38,237 nt of DNA from Rhodobacteraceae bacterium HLUCCA09 (GTDB lineage Bacteria > Pseudomonadota > Alphaproteobacteria > Rhodobacterales > Rhodobacteraceae): assembly GCA_001314685.1 (NCBI GenBank), contig LJNT01000226.1, positions 1-38,237 on the forward strand, given 5' to 3'. A model generated the notes under the pieces. It saw nothing but the letters and a program-made list of their open reading frames with translations, did not search any database and was not told the origin of the DNA. Of this stretch, positions 1-8,898 are shown piece by piece. The stretch's first letter is position 1, and each line of letters begins with the position of its first letter. Made by a program: the position numbers and the translations under genes.

Positions 1-859
1 GGTCGTCTTCTCCGATGTCGGCTGGACCGACATCACCGCCACCACCGCCGCCACCACGCTCGTGCTCGAGGCGCTGGGCTACGAGACCGACACCAAGGTG
101 CTCTCGGTGCCGGTGACCTACACCTCGCTCGCCGAGGGCGACGTCGACGTGTTCCTGGGCAACTGGATGCCGACGATGGAAGCCGACATCGCCCCCTACC
201 GCGAGGCCGGCACGGTCGAGACGATCCGCGCCAACCTCGAGGGCGCGAAGTATACGCTGGCCACCAATGACGCGGGCGCCGCACTCGGCATCGACAGTTT
301 CGCGGCCATCGCCGAGCACGCCGAGGCGCTCGACTCGGAGATCTTCGGCATCGAGCCGGGCAACGACGGCAACCGCCTGATCCTCGACATGATCGCCGAC
401 AACGCCTTCGGCCTCGGCGATGCCGGGTTCGACGTGGTCGAGAGCTCCGAGCAGGGGATGCTGGCGCAGGTCCAGCGGGCCACGCGGCGCGACGAGCCCG
501 TCGTCTTCCTCGGGTGGGAGCCGCACCCGATGAACGCCAATTTCGACCTCACCTACCTGGAAGGCGGCGACGACTGGTTCGGCCCCGACCTCGGCGGCGC
601 GACCGTCTACACCAACACCCGCGCGGGCCTCTCGGACGAGTGCCCCAATCTCGGCGCCTTCCTGGAGAACCTCGAGTTCTCGCTGGCGATGGAGAACGAG
701 ATCATGGGCGCGATCCTCGACGACGGCGAAGACCCGCGCGACGCCGCGCTGGCCTGGATGCGCGCCAACCCAGAGGCGGTGATGTCCTGGGTCGAGGGCG
801 TCGAGACGGCCGACGGCGGCGACGGCCCGGCCGCCGTCGAGGCGATGCTGGCCGAATGA
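1..859 (+). CDS. choX: Choline-binding periplasmic protein of an ABC transporter (5' end cut off)
   Basis: This is the substrate-binding subunit of a quaternary-amine ABC importer, working in the periplasm with the ChoW permease and ChoV ATPase encoded just downstream. The frame is already open at position 2, so the signal peptide and N-terminus lie outside the window; about 285 residues are visible. The four aromatic residues of the choline box described for Sinorhizobium meliloti ChoX each have a counterpart: the Trp in SDVGWTDIT, the Trp in FLGNWMP, the Tyr in GAKYTLATND and the Trp in FLGWEPHPMN. The match to ChoX favours choline over glycine betaine, although ProX-type betaine binding is not excluded. 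A GTG at 62 lies inside the domain and is not the start. A strong hairpin follows the stop codon. Confidence 0.9.
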   Translation, partial: VVFSDVGWTDITATTAATTLVLEALGYETDTKVLSVPVTYTSLAEGDVDVFLGNWMPTMEADIAPYREAGTVETIRANLEGAKYTLATNDAGAALGIDSFAAIAEHAEALDSEIFGIEPGNDGNRLILDMIADNAFGLGDAGFDVVESSEQGMLAQVQRATRRDEPVVFLGWEPHPMNANFDLTYLEGGDDWFGPDLGGATVYTNTRAGLSDECPNLGAFLENLEFSLAMENEIMGAILDDGEDPRDAALAWMRANPEAVMSWVEGVETADGGDGPAAVEAMLAE

Positions 860-873
860 GGCCCTGCGCCAGG

Positions 874-895
874 GCCCGGGGCCGAGGCCCCGGGC
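874..895. other. Hairpin between choX and choW
   Basis: A perfect 10-bp inverted repeat (GCCCGGGGCC, 2-nt gap, then its complement) begins 15 nt after the choX stop. No T-tract follows, so it is not a classic terminator. Hairpins after the binding-protein gene of ABC operons commonly protect the upstream message and reduce downstream expression, which would give more ChoX than ChoW/ChoV. That role is inferred. Confidence 0.5.
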
Positions 896-1091
896 ACGCC
901 GTGGGGAATCCGCTCCCGCGGGATCGCTGCGCGCATCCCGGCGCGCGCCCGGCGCGGTGCGGGGAGATCCCCGTGACGGGCCGCGTCGGGGGTCGCGTCG
1001 GGGGCCGTTCGCATCTCCAGGCGGAGCCATGCCGGCGTCGCGCAAGGCGTCGGCCCGCCGGCCATCCGGGTTCGGTCGGCCGGGGGCGCCC

Positions 1092-1982
1092 ATGCTGAGC
1101 TGGCTGACCGACCGCAAGATCCCCGTGGGCGAGGGCGCGGCCGCGCTGTTCGACTGGCTGCAGACCGCGGGCGAGGGCCTCTTCGACGCCATCTCGATCG
1201 GGCTCGAAGGGGTGATCGACGCGATCCTGTCGCTCTTCCTCGACCCGCCCGGCATCGAATGGCTGACCGGCGTCGAGGGTGCGACCCTCTGGCAGGCCGA
1301 GCTTCACCCGCTCATCGTGATCGCCGTCTTTACCGCCATCACCTGGGCGCTGCAGCGCAACTGGAAGCTCTGCCTGCTGACGGCGCTCGGCTTCCTCTTC
1401 ATCGTCAACCAGGGCTACTGGGAGGAGACGGCCGAGAGCCTGACGCTGGTGCTCTCGGCCTGCCTCGTCTGCATGGGGCTCGGCGTGCCCATCGGCATCT
1501 GGGCGGCGCACCGGCCCCGCGTCTACGACTGGCTGCGCCCCGTGCTCGACCTGATGCAGACGCTGCCCACCTTCGTCTACCTGATCCCGGCGATCGTGCT
1601 GTTCGGCATCGGCATGGTGCCGGGGCTGATCGCGACGGTCATCTTCGTGCTCCCCGCGCCGATCCGGCTGACGCATCTGGGCATCTCCTCCACCCCGCAG
1701 CCGCTCCTCGAGGCCGCCGACAGCTTCGGCGCGACGCCGATGCAGAAGCTGGTGAAGGTCGAGCTGCCCTCGGCCTTTCCGCAGATCATGACCGGGCTGA
1801 ACCAGACCATCATGCTGTCGCTCTCGATGGTGGTGATCGCCGCGCTCGTCGGCGCCGACGGGCTGGGCGTGCCGGTGGTGCGGGCGCTGAACCAGGTCAA
1901 CACCTCGCTCGGCTTCGAATCAGGGCTCGTGATCGTGGTCCTGGCCATCGTGCTCGACCGGATGCTGCGGGTGGAGCGATGA
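1092..1982 (+). CDS. choW: Choline ABC transporter permease
   Basis: Inner-membrane permease of about 296 residues, the BPD_transp_1 (ProW/OpuAB-like) family. Several hydrophobic spans are visible from residue ~70 onward. The EAA-loop region, which docks to the ATPase, reads EAADSFGATPMQKLVKVELP and is followed by the usual PQIMTGLNQTIMLSLSMVVIA helix. The frame is open further upstream to 957, but ATG 1092 (MLSWLTDRKIP) is preferred: it has a purine-rich stretch (gggggcg) before it and fits the length of relatives. The stop codon overlaps the choV start as ATGA, so the two are probably translationally coupled. The 232-nt gap to choX is long for an operon and holds the hairpin at 874-895. Confidence 0.88.
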   Translation: MLSWLTDRKIPVGEGAAALFDWLQTAGEGLFDAISIGLEGVIDAILSLFLDPPGIEWLTGVEGATLWQAELHPLIVIAVFTAITWALQRNWKLCLLTALGFLFIVNQGYWEETAESLTLVLSACLVCMGLGVPIGIWAAHRPRVYDWLRPVLDLMQTLPTFVYLIPAIVLFGIGMVPGLIATVIFVLPAPIRLTHLGISSTPQPLLEAADSFGATPMQKLVKVELPSAFPQIMTGLNQTIMLSLSMVVIAALVGADGLGVPVVRALNQVNTSLGFESGLVIVVLAIVLDRMLRVER

Positions 1983-3007
1983 GCGTCGCCGTCCGCTTCA
2001 CGGGCGTCTCCATCGTCTTCGGCGAGCATCCCGGGCGGGCGCTACCGCTGGCCGACGCGGGACGGAGCCGCGCCGAGATCCAGGAGCAGACAGGCCAGGT
2101 GCTGGGCGTGCACGACTGCACCCTCGACGTGTCCGAGGGCGAGATCGTGGTGCTGATGGGCCTCTCGGGCTCGGGCAAGTCGACCCTGCTGCGCGCCGTG
2201 AACGGCCTGAACCCGGTCACGCGCGGGTCGGTCGAGGTGCGGGGCGCGGAGGGCATGACCGACGTCGCCGCCTGCACGGCGCCCACGCTGCGCGCGATCC
2301 GGCGCAACCGGGTGGCGATGGTCTTCCAGCAGTTCGGCCTGCTGCCGTGGCGGAGCGTGGCCGAGAACGTGGGATTCGGCCTCGAGGTGTCGGGGCTCTC
2401 GCGCACCGAGCGACGCGCGCGCGTGGCCCGACAGCTCGAGCTCGTGGGCCTGTCCGACTGGGGCGACCGGCGCGTGGCCGAGCTCTCGGGCGGCATGCAG
2501 CAGCGCGTCGGCCTTGCCCGCGCCTTCGCGACCGACGCACCGATCCTGTTGATGGACGAGCCGTTTTCCGCGCTCGACCCGCTGATCCGCACCCGCCTGC
2601 AGGACGAACTGCTCGAGCTGCAGGGCGCGCTGAAGCGAACGATCCTCTTCGTCAGCCACGATCTCGACGAGGCGTTCAAGCTGGGCGACCGGATCGCGAT
2701 CATGGAGGGGGGGCGGATCGTGCAGGAGGGGCGCCCGCGCGACATTTACAATGCGCCCGCAACCGGTTACGTCGCAGACTTCGTCGCCCACATGAACCCG
2801 CTCGGCGTCCTGACCGCACGCGACGTGATGGAACACGGCGCAGAGGGCGACGCCGCCGCGACGGTCGACGCCGAGACGCCGGTGCGCGAGGTGATGGCTG
2901 CGCTCGAAGCCGCGCCACGCCTGACCGTGGCCGCGGCCGGCCAGCCGCTGGGCCATGTCACCCGCGAGAGCGTGCTCGCCCGGCTCGGCGACGGGCACAC
3001 CGGCTGA
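1979..3007 (+). CDS. choV: Choline ABC transporter ATPase with C-terminal CBS-like segment
   Basis: Cytoplasmic ATPase of 342 residues that powers choline uptake with ChoW and ChoX. Walker A is GLSGSGKST (61-69), the Q-loop VFQQFGLLPW is near 116-125, the signature LSGGMQQ is at 169-175, and Walker B ILLMDEP is at 189-195, followed by the D-loop SALD and a switch His in FVSHD. About 50 residues precede the nucleotide-binding fold, as in ProV/OpuAA proteins. After about residue 270 a short C-terminal part beginning MNPLGVLTARDVM resembles the CBS region of ProV-type ATPases, which can sense osmolarity or nucleotides; here there is room for only about one CBS repeat. The ATG overlaps the choW stop by 4 nt. 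Confidence 0.9.
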   Translation: MSVAVRFTGVSIVFGEHPGRALPLADAGRSRAEIQEQTGQVLGVHDCTLDVSEGEIVVLMGLSGSGKSTLLRAVNGLNPVTRGSVEVRGAEGMTDVAACTAPTLRAIRRNRVAMVFQQFGLLPWRSVAENVGFGLEVSGLSRTERRARVARQLELVGLSDWGDRRVAELSGGMQQRVGLARAFATDAPILLMDEPFSALDPLIRTRLQDELLELQGALKRTILFVSHDLDEAFKLGDRIAIMEGGRIVQEGRPRDIYNAPATGYVADFVAHMNPLGVLTARDVMEHGAEGDAAATVDAETPVREVMAALEAAPRLTVAAAGQPLGHVTRESVLARLGDGHTG

Positions 3008-3015
3008 TACGGGCG

Positions 3016-3037
3016 CAAGAGCTTTCGAAAGCTCTTG
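3016..3037. repeat. 22-bp perfect palindrome, copy 1
   Basis: Half-site CAAGAGCTTTC followed by its exact complement; the centre is TTCGAA. It starts 8 nt after the choV stop codon, so as RNA it would form an 11-bp stem and may end or protect the choXWV transcript. A close variant lies at 3130-3151. Confidence 0.75.
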
Positions 3038-3129
3038 CCCCGCACGGGCGGCTCTCGCGCGCCCCGGTCCGGTGGGCCGTCCCCGGCGCCTGCGGGACGA
3101 TCGCTCCGCCGACGTCCCGCGCGACGGGG

Positions 3130-3151
3130 CAAGAGCCTTCGAAGGCTCTTG
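3130..3151. repeat. 22-bp perfect palindrome, copy 2
   Basis: Half-site CAAGAGCCTTC followed by its exact complement. It differs from copy 1 by one base per arm, and the two changes compensate each other, so pairing is kept. It lies 89 nt before the lysC start. The rest of 3038-3240 shows no gene. Confidence 0.75.
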
Positions 3152-3240
3152 CGCACGCGCCCGGCCGCGACGCGACAGGGCCGCACTTGCGCCCTCCCGC
3201 CCCTTCGCCTAAGGCCCCGGCGACCTGACGGGGAGCCGCG

Positions 3241-4494
3241 ATGGCGCTTCTGGTGATGAAATTCGGCGGCACCTCCGTCGCCACGCTCGACCGCATCCGT
3301 CGCGCCGCCAAGCGCGTGGGGCGCGAGGTGGCGAACGGGCACGAGGTGATCGTCATCGTCTCTGCCATGGCCGGCGTCACCAACGAGCTGGTGGGCTACG
3401 TGCAGGAAACCTCGCCGCTGTTCGACGCCCGCGAGTACGACGCCGTCGTCTCCTCCGGCGAGAACGTCACCGCCGGGCTGATGGCGCTCACCCTGCAGGA
3501 AATGGGCATCCCCGCGCGCTCGTGGCAGGGCTGGCAGGTGCCGCTTCAGACCACTGCCGCCCACGCCGCCGCGCGCATCGAGCGCATCCCGACCGACACC
3601 CTCGGCGCGAAGTTCGCCGAGGGCATGAAGGTGGCCGTGGTCGCCGGCTTCCAGGGCGTCAGCCCCGAGGGGCGGATCACCACGCTCGGGCGCGGCGGCT
3701 CGGACACCACCGCCGTCGCCTTCGCCGCCGCCTTCGGCGCCGAGCGCTGCGACATCTACACCGACGTCGACGGGATCTACACCACAGACCCCCGCATCAC
3801 GCGGAAGGCCCGCCGCCTCGACCGCATCGCCTTCGAGGAGATGCTGGAGCTCGCCAGCCTCGGGGCCAAGGTGCTGCAGACACGTTCTGTCGAGCTCGCC
3901 ATGCGTTACGGCGTGCGCCTGCGCGTGCTGTCGAGCTTCGAGGAAGGCGGCGACGAGGCGGGCACGCTCGTCTGCCGAGAGGAGGATATCGTGGAAAGCA
4001 ACGTGGTCTCCGGCGTCGCCTACAGCCGCGACGAGGCGAAGATGACGCTCATGTCGGTCGCCGACCGTCCCGGCATCGCGGCCTCCGTCTTCGGGCCCCT
4101 CGCCGAGGCGGGGGTAAACGTCGACATGATCGTGCAGAACATCTCCGAGGAGGGGCGGACCGACATCACGTTCTCCTGCCCCACCGACCAGGTGATGCGG
4201 GCAGAGCGCGCGCTGAGCGAGGCGCGCGAGCACGAAGCGATCAACTTTCACGACCTCGTGGTCGACACCGAGGTGTGCAAGGTCTCGGTCGTGGGGATCG
4301 GGATGCGCAGCCATGCCGGCGTCGCCGCGCGCATGTTCAAGGCGCTGTCGGACGAGGGCATCAACATCAAGGTCATCACCACCTCCGAGATCAAGGTGTC
4401 GGTGCTGGTCGACCGGAAGTATCTCGAGCTGGCGGTGCAGGCCCTGCACGACACCTTCGGCCTCGACCGGGCGCCAGACGCGGCGCAGGGCTGA
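3241..4494 (+). CDS. lysC: Aspartate kinase
   Basis: Phosphorylates L-aspartate to 4-phospho-L-aspartate, the first step to lysine, threonine, methionine and diaminopimelate, in the cytoplasm. The protein has 417 residues, normal for the alphaproteobacterial single-function enzyme. The N-terminal KFGGTSV (7-13) is the nucleotide/aspartate-binding signature, and TTLGRGGSDTTAVA (about 147-160) belongs to the kinase fold. Two ACT domains fill the C-terminal third; the first starts near VAYSRDEAKMTLMSV and carries the NVDMIVQNIS pattern, the second near VCKVSVVGIGMRSHAGVA with GINIKVITTSEIK. These usually give feedback inhibition by lysine and/or threonine. ATG 3241 follows a gggagccgcg ribosome site. 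ptsP lies downstream, a linkage common in alphaproteobacteria. Confidence 0.96.
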   Translation: MALLVMKFGGTSVATLDRIRRAAKRVGREVANGHEVIVIVSAMAGVTNELVGYVQETSPLFDAREYDAVVSSGENVTAGLMALTLQEMGIPARSWQGWQVPLQTTAAHAAARIERIPTDTLGAKFAEGMKVAVVAGFQGVSPEGRITTLGRGGSDTTAVAFAAAFGAERCDIYTDVDGIYTTDPRITRKARRLDRIAFEEMLELASLGAKVLQTRSVELAMRYGVRLRVLSSFEEGGDEAGTLVCREEDIVESNVVSGVAYSRDEAKMTLMSVADRPGIAASVFGPLAEAGVNVDMIVQNISEEGRTDITFSCPTDQVMRAERALSEAREHEAINFHDLVVDTEVCKVSVVGIGMRSHAGVAARMFKALSDEGINIKVITTSEIKVSVLVDRKYLELAVQALHDTFGLDRAPDAAQG

Positions 4495-4523
4495 GCCGGG
4501 GCGCGGCCGGGGCGCGGCCGGAG

Positions 4524-4985
4524 CTAGCCGAACAGGTCCTGTCCGACCGCGTGCACGAGGGCGGCCACCACGATCGCGCCCGCGAGCGCCAGCACCATGA
4601 CGCTGAAGACTTGGAACAGGATAGCCGAGGCGCCGAGCGCCATGCCGGCCACGGCGGGCCGCTTCGCCTCGTGCCGGATCAGCCCGAACAGGGCGGACAC
4701 CACCGCAAGGCCCGCGAGCAGAGCCGCGATCACCGAGAGCGCGCGGTCGATATCCCACGGGACAGGCTCCGGCACGGGGTGAGGCGCGCCGCGCATCTCC
4801 CGCAGGGCCGAGTCGCGGACCTCTGCCGCGAGTTCGCCGAGGCTCACGCCGGCGCTCTGCTGCGGCGAGAACGGCCCGGCCCAGAACTGGACGAGCACGA
4901 GCAGGAGCGCGGCGGCGCCGAGGGCGAATCCGGCGAGGCCCGCCACGGGCCTCGGGCGCGGTGCGGTGTCCGGGGGGGATGTCAT
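4524..4985 (-). CDS. Small membrane protein of unknown function
   Basis: Encodes 153 residues that I cannot assign to a named family. The sequence shows an N-terminal hydrophobic span (GLAGFALGAAALLLVLVQFW, about 17-36), a polar loop to about residue 80, then two or three more spans (LSVIAALLAGLAVVSALFGLI, then AGMALGASAILFQVFSVMVL and ALAGAIVVAALVHAV). It is probably an inner-membrane protein with four helices. The ATG at 4985 is chosen because it opens directly before the conserved-looking polar leader MTSPPDTAPRP; the frame runs on to 5108 without a better start. It is transcribed against lysC and ptsP and lies between them, convergent with lysC (29 nt apart) and divergent from ptsP. Confidence 0.7.
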   Translation of the reverse strand: MTSPPDTAPRPRPVAGLAGFALGAAALLLVLVQFWAGPFSPQQSAGVSLGELAAEVRDSALREMRGAPHPVPEPVPWDIDRALSVIAALLAGLAVVSALFGLIRHEAKRPAVAGMALGASAILFQVFSVMVLALAGAIVVAALVHAVGQDLFG

Positions 4986-5170
4986 GGGCGTCCTTCGGCG
5001 TCGTTCCGTCTGCAACTCCCGACAATGTGCCGCCTGTCCACGGCGAGAGCGTGGCGACGCGGTGGCGCCGTCGCGCAACGCTCCGCGCGTCGCGCCGGGG
5101 GCGGCCACGGTCGCTGCAGGTGCACATCACCGGCTTCCCCCGACGGCCGCGCTGTGGTCTAACCTGAGGC

Positions 5171-5189
5171 CGGCCGGAGAAACCGGCCG
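5171..5189. other. Hairpin in the ptsP leader
   Basis: A 7-bp perfect stem (CGGCCGG, loop AGAAA, complement) ends 19 nt before the TTG proposed for ptsP. It lies between the divergent membrane-protein gene and ptsP. It could be an operator or a leader hairpin affecting translation; nothing here decides which. Confidence 0.4.
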
Positions 5190-5208
5190 CTCGTGGGATA
5201 CATGCACC

Positions 5209-7461
5209 TTGGCAGACGGCAGCAACAGCGAAAGCGGCAGCCGCAGGCTGCTCGGCCGCCTGAAGGCGGCGCTGGCCGAACCCGCCGAAGGGCAGGAGCG
5301 GCTGGACCGTGTCGTGCGGCTCATCGCCGAGGAGATGGAGACGCCGGTCTGCTCGATCTACCTCTTCCGCGACCCCGAGACGCTGGAGCTGTGCGCCACG
5401 GAGGGCCTCAAGCCGGAGGCCGTGCACAAGACGCGGATGCGGCTCGGAGAGGGTCTCGTGGGGCGCGTGGCGCGCAAGGCGCAGCCGATCAACACGGCCG
5501 ACGCGCCGGGCGAGCCGGGCTTCCGTTACATGCCCGAGACGGGGGAAGAGATATATTCGGCCTTCCTGGGGGTGCCGATCCAGCGGCTGGGCGAGCGGCT
5601 CGGCGTGCTCGTCGTCCAGTCGAAGGAGGCGCGCGCCTATTCCGACGACGAGCTCTACGCGCTCGAGGTCGTGGCCATGGTGCTGGCCGAGATGGCCGAG
5701 CTCGGCGCCTTCGTGGGCGAGGGCGCGGCGCTGAAGCCCCTGCACCAGCAGGCGGTGCTGCTGCGCGGCACGGTCGGCCAGGAGGGCACGGCGATGGGCG
5801 CGGCGTGGCTGCACGAGCCGCGGGTGATCGTGACCAACCCCTTCGCCGACGATTCCGCCGCCGAGACGGCGCGGCTGCGCGACGCCGTCGACCGGTTGCG
5901 CGTCTCGGTCGACGAGATGCTGGGCGACCCGCGCCACGCCCCCGACGGCGACCACCGGCAGGTGCTCGAGGCCTACCGGATGTTCGCCAATTCCAAGGGC
6001 TGGATGCGGCGGATGGAGGAGAGCATCGCCCGCGGCCTCTCGGCAGAGGCGGCGGTCGAGCGGGAACAGACCCGCGCGCGCACCCGACTCGAACAGGTGC
6101 CCGACGCCTACCTGCGCGAGCGGCTGCAGGATCTCGACGACCTGTCGAACCGCCTGCTGCGGCTGCTGACGGGCCAGGGCGACGAAACCGGCGCCGAGAT
6201 GCCGGACAGCCCGATCCTCGTCGCGCGCAACATCGGCCCCGGCGAGCTTCTGTCCTACGGGCGGACGCTGAATGGGATCGTGCTCGAGGAGGGCTCGGTC
6301 GGCTCGCATGCCGCCGTCGTCGCCCGCGCGCTCGCCATTCCGCTGATCATCAACGCCCGCGGCATCGTGCAGGAGGCGCTGAACGGCGACCAGATCCTCG
6401 TCGACGGCGAGCAGGGAATCGTCCACCTGCGGCCCGAGGAGAACGTCGCCAAGGCGTTCCGCGACAAGATCGCGATGCAGGCCAAGGCGCAGGAACGCTA
6501 CGCCTCGATCCGCAAGGTGCCGGCGACCACCGTGTACGGCCCCACCATCGCACTGCACATGAATGCCGGGCTGATCGCCGACCTGCCCTCGCTCAAGCCC
6601 TCGGGGGCCGAGGGGGTGGGGCTGTTCCGCACCGAGCTGCAGTTCCTCATCCGCAACCACGTGCCCCGGCGCGACGAGCTCGCCGCGCTCTACAGCCGGG
6701 TGATGGACGCCGCCGACGGCAGGCGCGTGGTGTTCCGCACCCTCGACATCGGCTCGGACAAGGTGCTGCCCTACATGAAGCGCGAGCACGAGCCGAACCC
6801 CGCGCTCGGCTGGCGCGCGATCCGCGTGTTTCTCGACCGCCCCGGCGTGATGCGGATGCAGCTTCAGGCACTGATCCGGGCGGCGGCGGGGCGGCCGCTG
6901 GCGATCATGTTCCCCTTCGTCGCGCAGCTCGACGAGTTCCTCGCCGGCAGGGCCGCCGTGCACGACGAACTGGAGCGCGAAGAACGGCTCGGCCGCCCCC
7001 TGCCCTCGAAGGTCGAGATCGGCGCAATGCTCGAGACGCCCAGCCTCGCCTTCTCGCCGCGGCGCTTCTTCGAGTCGGCCGATTTCATCTCGGTCGGCGG
7101 CAACGACCTGAAACAATTCTTCTTCGCCGCCGACCGCGAGAACGAACGGGTGCGGCGGCGCTACGATTCGCTCAACGTGTCGTATCTGACGTTTCTCGAA
7201 TGGATCGTGCAGCGCTGCGAGGACACGGGCACGCCGCTGTCGTTCTGCGGCGAGGATGCCGGCCGCCCGGTCGAAGCGATGTGCTTCGCCGCGATGGGGT
7301 TCCGCACGCTGTCGATGCGGCCGGCCTCGATCGGGCCGGTCAAGCACCTGCTGCGGCGCACCAACCTGTCCGAGGTACGCGAAGTGATCGACGAGGCGCG
7401 CGGCTCGGGCGCGCAATCGGTGCGCCCGGCGGTGATGGAGTGGCTCCGCGCCCAGGGCTGA
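5209..7461 (+). CDS. ptsP: PEP-protein phosphotransferase of the nitrogen PTS (EI-Ntr)
   Basis: Takes phosphate from phosphoenolpyruvate onto its own histidine and passes it to NPr, the entry step of the regulatory nitrogen PTS. With start TTG 5209 (LADGSNSESGSRRLL) the protein has 750 residues, typical for the group; the frame stays open upstream to 4966, but that part is not PtsP-like. An N-terminal GAF domain covers about residues 20-165 (RLDRVVRLIAEEMETPVCSIYLF to VLAEMAELGAF). The phospho-histidine is His367 in SVGSHAAVVARALAIP. The PEP-binding barrel follows, with GVGLFRTELQFLIR, FRTLDIGSDK, NPALGWRAIR, MFPFVA, EIGAMLETPS and SVGGNDLKQF, and FCGEDAGRP near the end. In most bacteria the GAF domain senses glutamine or 2-oxoglutarate status. 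The TTG start is the least certain point. Confidence 0.93.
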   Translation: MADGSNSESGSRRLLGRLKAALAEPAEGQERLDRVVRLIAEEMETPVCSIYLFRDPETLELCATEGLKPEAVHKTRMRLGEGLVGRVARKAQPINTADAPGEPGFRYMPETGEEIYSAFLGVPIQRLGERLGVLVVQSKEARAYSDDELYALEVVAMVLAEMAELGAFVGEGAALKPLHQQAVLLRGTVGQEGTAMGAAWLHEPRVIVTNPFADDSAAETARLRDAVDRLRVSVDEMLGDPRHAPDGDHRQVLEAYRMFANSKGWMRRMEESIARGLSAEAAVEREQTRARTRLEQVPDAYLRERLQDLDDLSNRLLRLLTGQGDETGAEMPDSPILVARNIGPGELLSYGRTLNGIVLEEGSVGSHAAVVARALAIPLIINARGIVQEALNGDQILVDGEQGIVHLRPEENVAKAFRDKIAMQAKAQERYASIRKVPATTVYGPTIALHMNAGLIADLPSLKPSGAEGVGLFRTELQFLIRNHVPRRDELAALYSRVMDAADGRRVVFRTLDIGSDKVLPYMKREHEPNPALGWRAIRVFLDRPGVMRMQLQALIRAAAGRPLAIMFPFVAQLDEFLAGRAAVHDELEREERLGRPLPSKVEIGAMLETPSLAFSPRRFFESADFISVGGNDLKQFFFAADRENERVRRRYDSLNVSYLTFLEWIVQRCEDTGTPLSFCGEDAGRPVEAMCFAAMGFRTLSMRPASIGPVKHLLRRTNLSEVREVIDEARGSGAQSVRPAVMEWLRAQG

Positions 7462-7746
7462 GCGGGCCGCGTGCCGCAATCGGCTGCGGCGCCCCCCTCG
7501 GGACATCCGGAAGAGCGGCTGCCACGGCCCGTCGCGCCGGGCGCGCCAGGGCGCTCTCGTGGCCCGGCAAGGGTGGCCTCCCGCGTCGAGGGGCGAGATC
7601 GGAGCGAGGGGCCTCTATCCCTTGCGGGGCCTTCGCCCCCGGCATCGCCCCCGGCCGCGCCGCAGAGCCGACCGCCCTGCACCGAGACAGAGGCTGGCGC
7701 GTTCGCTTCGTCTGCCGGGGCACCGCGCCCCCACTGACGGCGCCGC

Positions 7747-8754
7747 TCAGCCGCCGGTATGGCTCATGTGGCGCGGCACCTGCCCCGAGATTTCTTGCCG
7801 GGAATAGTCGAAATCATGGCCCTTGGGCTTGCGCGCGATGGCGGCGCGGATCGCGGACTCGAGCGGCGCGTCGTCGTCGGGATGCGCCCGGAGCGGCGCG
7901 CGCAGGTCGGCGTTGTCCTCCTGCCCGAGACACATGAACAGCTCGCCCGTGCAGGTCAGCCGCACGCGATTGCAGCTCTCGCAGAAATTGTGCGTGAGCG
8001 GCGTGATGAAGCCGATCTTCTGACCCGTCTCGGCGAGCTTGACGTACCGCGCCGGCCCGCCCGACCGCTCGGCAAGATCGACCAGCGTGAACCGCTCGCC
8101 CAGACGCGCGCGCAGGTCCTTGAGCGACCAGTACTGGCCGATCCGGTCCTCTCCGCCGAGATCGCCCATCGGCATGACCTCGATGAACGTCAGGTCCATG
8201 TCACGCTCGGCGCACCACGCCTGCAGGTCGAACAGCTCCGCCTCGTTGAATCCCTTGAGCGCCACGGCGTTGATCTTGACGCGTATCCCGGCCTTCTGCG
8301 CCGCCTCGATGCCGTCCAGCACCTGAGGCAGGCGCCCCCAGCGGGTGACGCGGGCGAATTTTTCGTCGTCCAGAGTGTCGAGCGAGACATTCACCCGCCG
8401 CACCCCCAGCGCCGCCAGATCGGGCGCGAAGCGCGCGAGCTGCGAGCCGTTCGTCGTCAGCGTCAGCTCGTCGAGCGCGCCCGACTCCAGGTGCCGCGCC
8501 ATCGCCTCGAAGTAGGTCATGATCCCCCGCCGCACGAGCGGCTCGCCCCCGGTGATGCGCAGCTTGCGCACGCCGAGGCGGACGAAGGCCGACGAGACGC
8601 GGTCGAGCTCCTCGAGCGTCAGCAGCTCTTTCTTGGGCAGGAACGTCATGTTCTCCGCCATGCAGTAGACGCAGCGAAAATCGCAGCGGTCGGTGACGGA
8701 GACCCGCAGGTAGGTGATGGGGCGGGCGAAGGGGTCGATCAGGGGCGCATCCAT
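7747..8754 (-). CDS. moaA: GTP 3',8-cyclase (molybdenum cofactor biosynthesis)
   Basis: Radical-SAM enzyme that converts GTP to 3',8-cyclo-7,8-dihydro-GTP, the first step of molybdopterin synthesis, acting with MoaC. The length of 335 residues is normal. The radical-SAM cluster cysteines are C24, C28 and C31 in CDFRCVYC. The second, GTP-binding cluster has the exact CxxC-x13-C spacing in [11 protein letters not shown] and FMCLG. GGEPLVR is the SAM-contacting GGEP motif. The protein ends in HTGG; the double-glycine tail is conserved in MoaA and needed for activity in characterised members. The other moa genes are not in this window. It is transcribed away from the lipoprotein gene at 8899, leaving a 144-nt shared upstream region. 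The 285-nt gap to ptsP (7462-7746) shows no gene. Confidence 0.96.
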   Translation of the reverse strand: MDAPLIDPFARPITYLRVSVTDRCDFRCVYCMAENMTFLPKKELLTLEELDRVSSAFVRLGVRKLRITGGEPLVRRGIMTYFEAMARHLESGALDELTLTTNGSQLARFAPDLAALGVRRVNVSLDTLDDEKFARVTRWGRLPQVLDGIEAAQKAGIRVKINAVALKGFNEAELFDLQAWCAERDMDLTFIEVMPMGDLGGEDRIGQYWSLKDLRARLGERFTLVDLAERSGGPARYVKLAETGQKIGFITPLTHNFCESCNRVRLTCTGELFMCLGQEDNADLRAPLRAHPDDDAPLESAIRAAIARKPKGHDFDYSRQEISGQVPRHMSHTGG

Positions 8755-8898
8755 GGGGGCACGCTAAGGGGACCGGGGCGCGCGGGCAAGCGCCCCTGCC
8801 ACATCGGCCCATAGCCGCCCTCTATCGCGGCCCGAGATTGCGCGGGCCGGGCCGGACGGCTACCACCGAAAGAAGAGCGCGCGCGAAGGGAGGGGCGC

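Noticed and set aside
2767..7506. A very long open minus-strand frame (over 1500 codons) antisense to lysC and ptsP
   Set aside because: It is rich in Arg, His, Gly and Asp with no recognisable domain, and runs opposite to two well-identified genes. In such GC-rich DNA stop codons are rare in the frame opposite to coding frames, so long false frames are expected.
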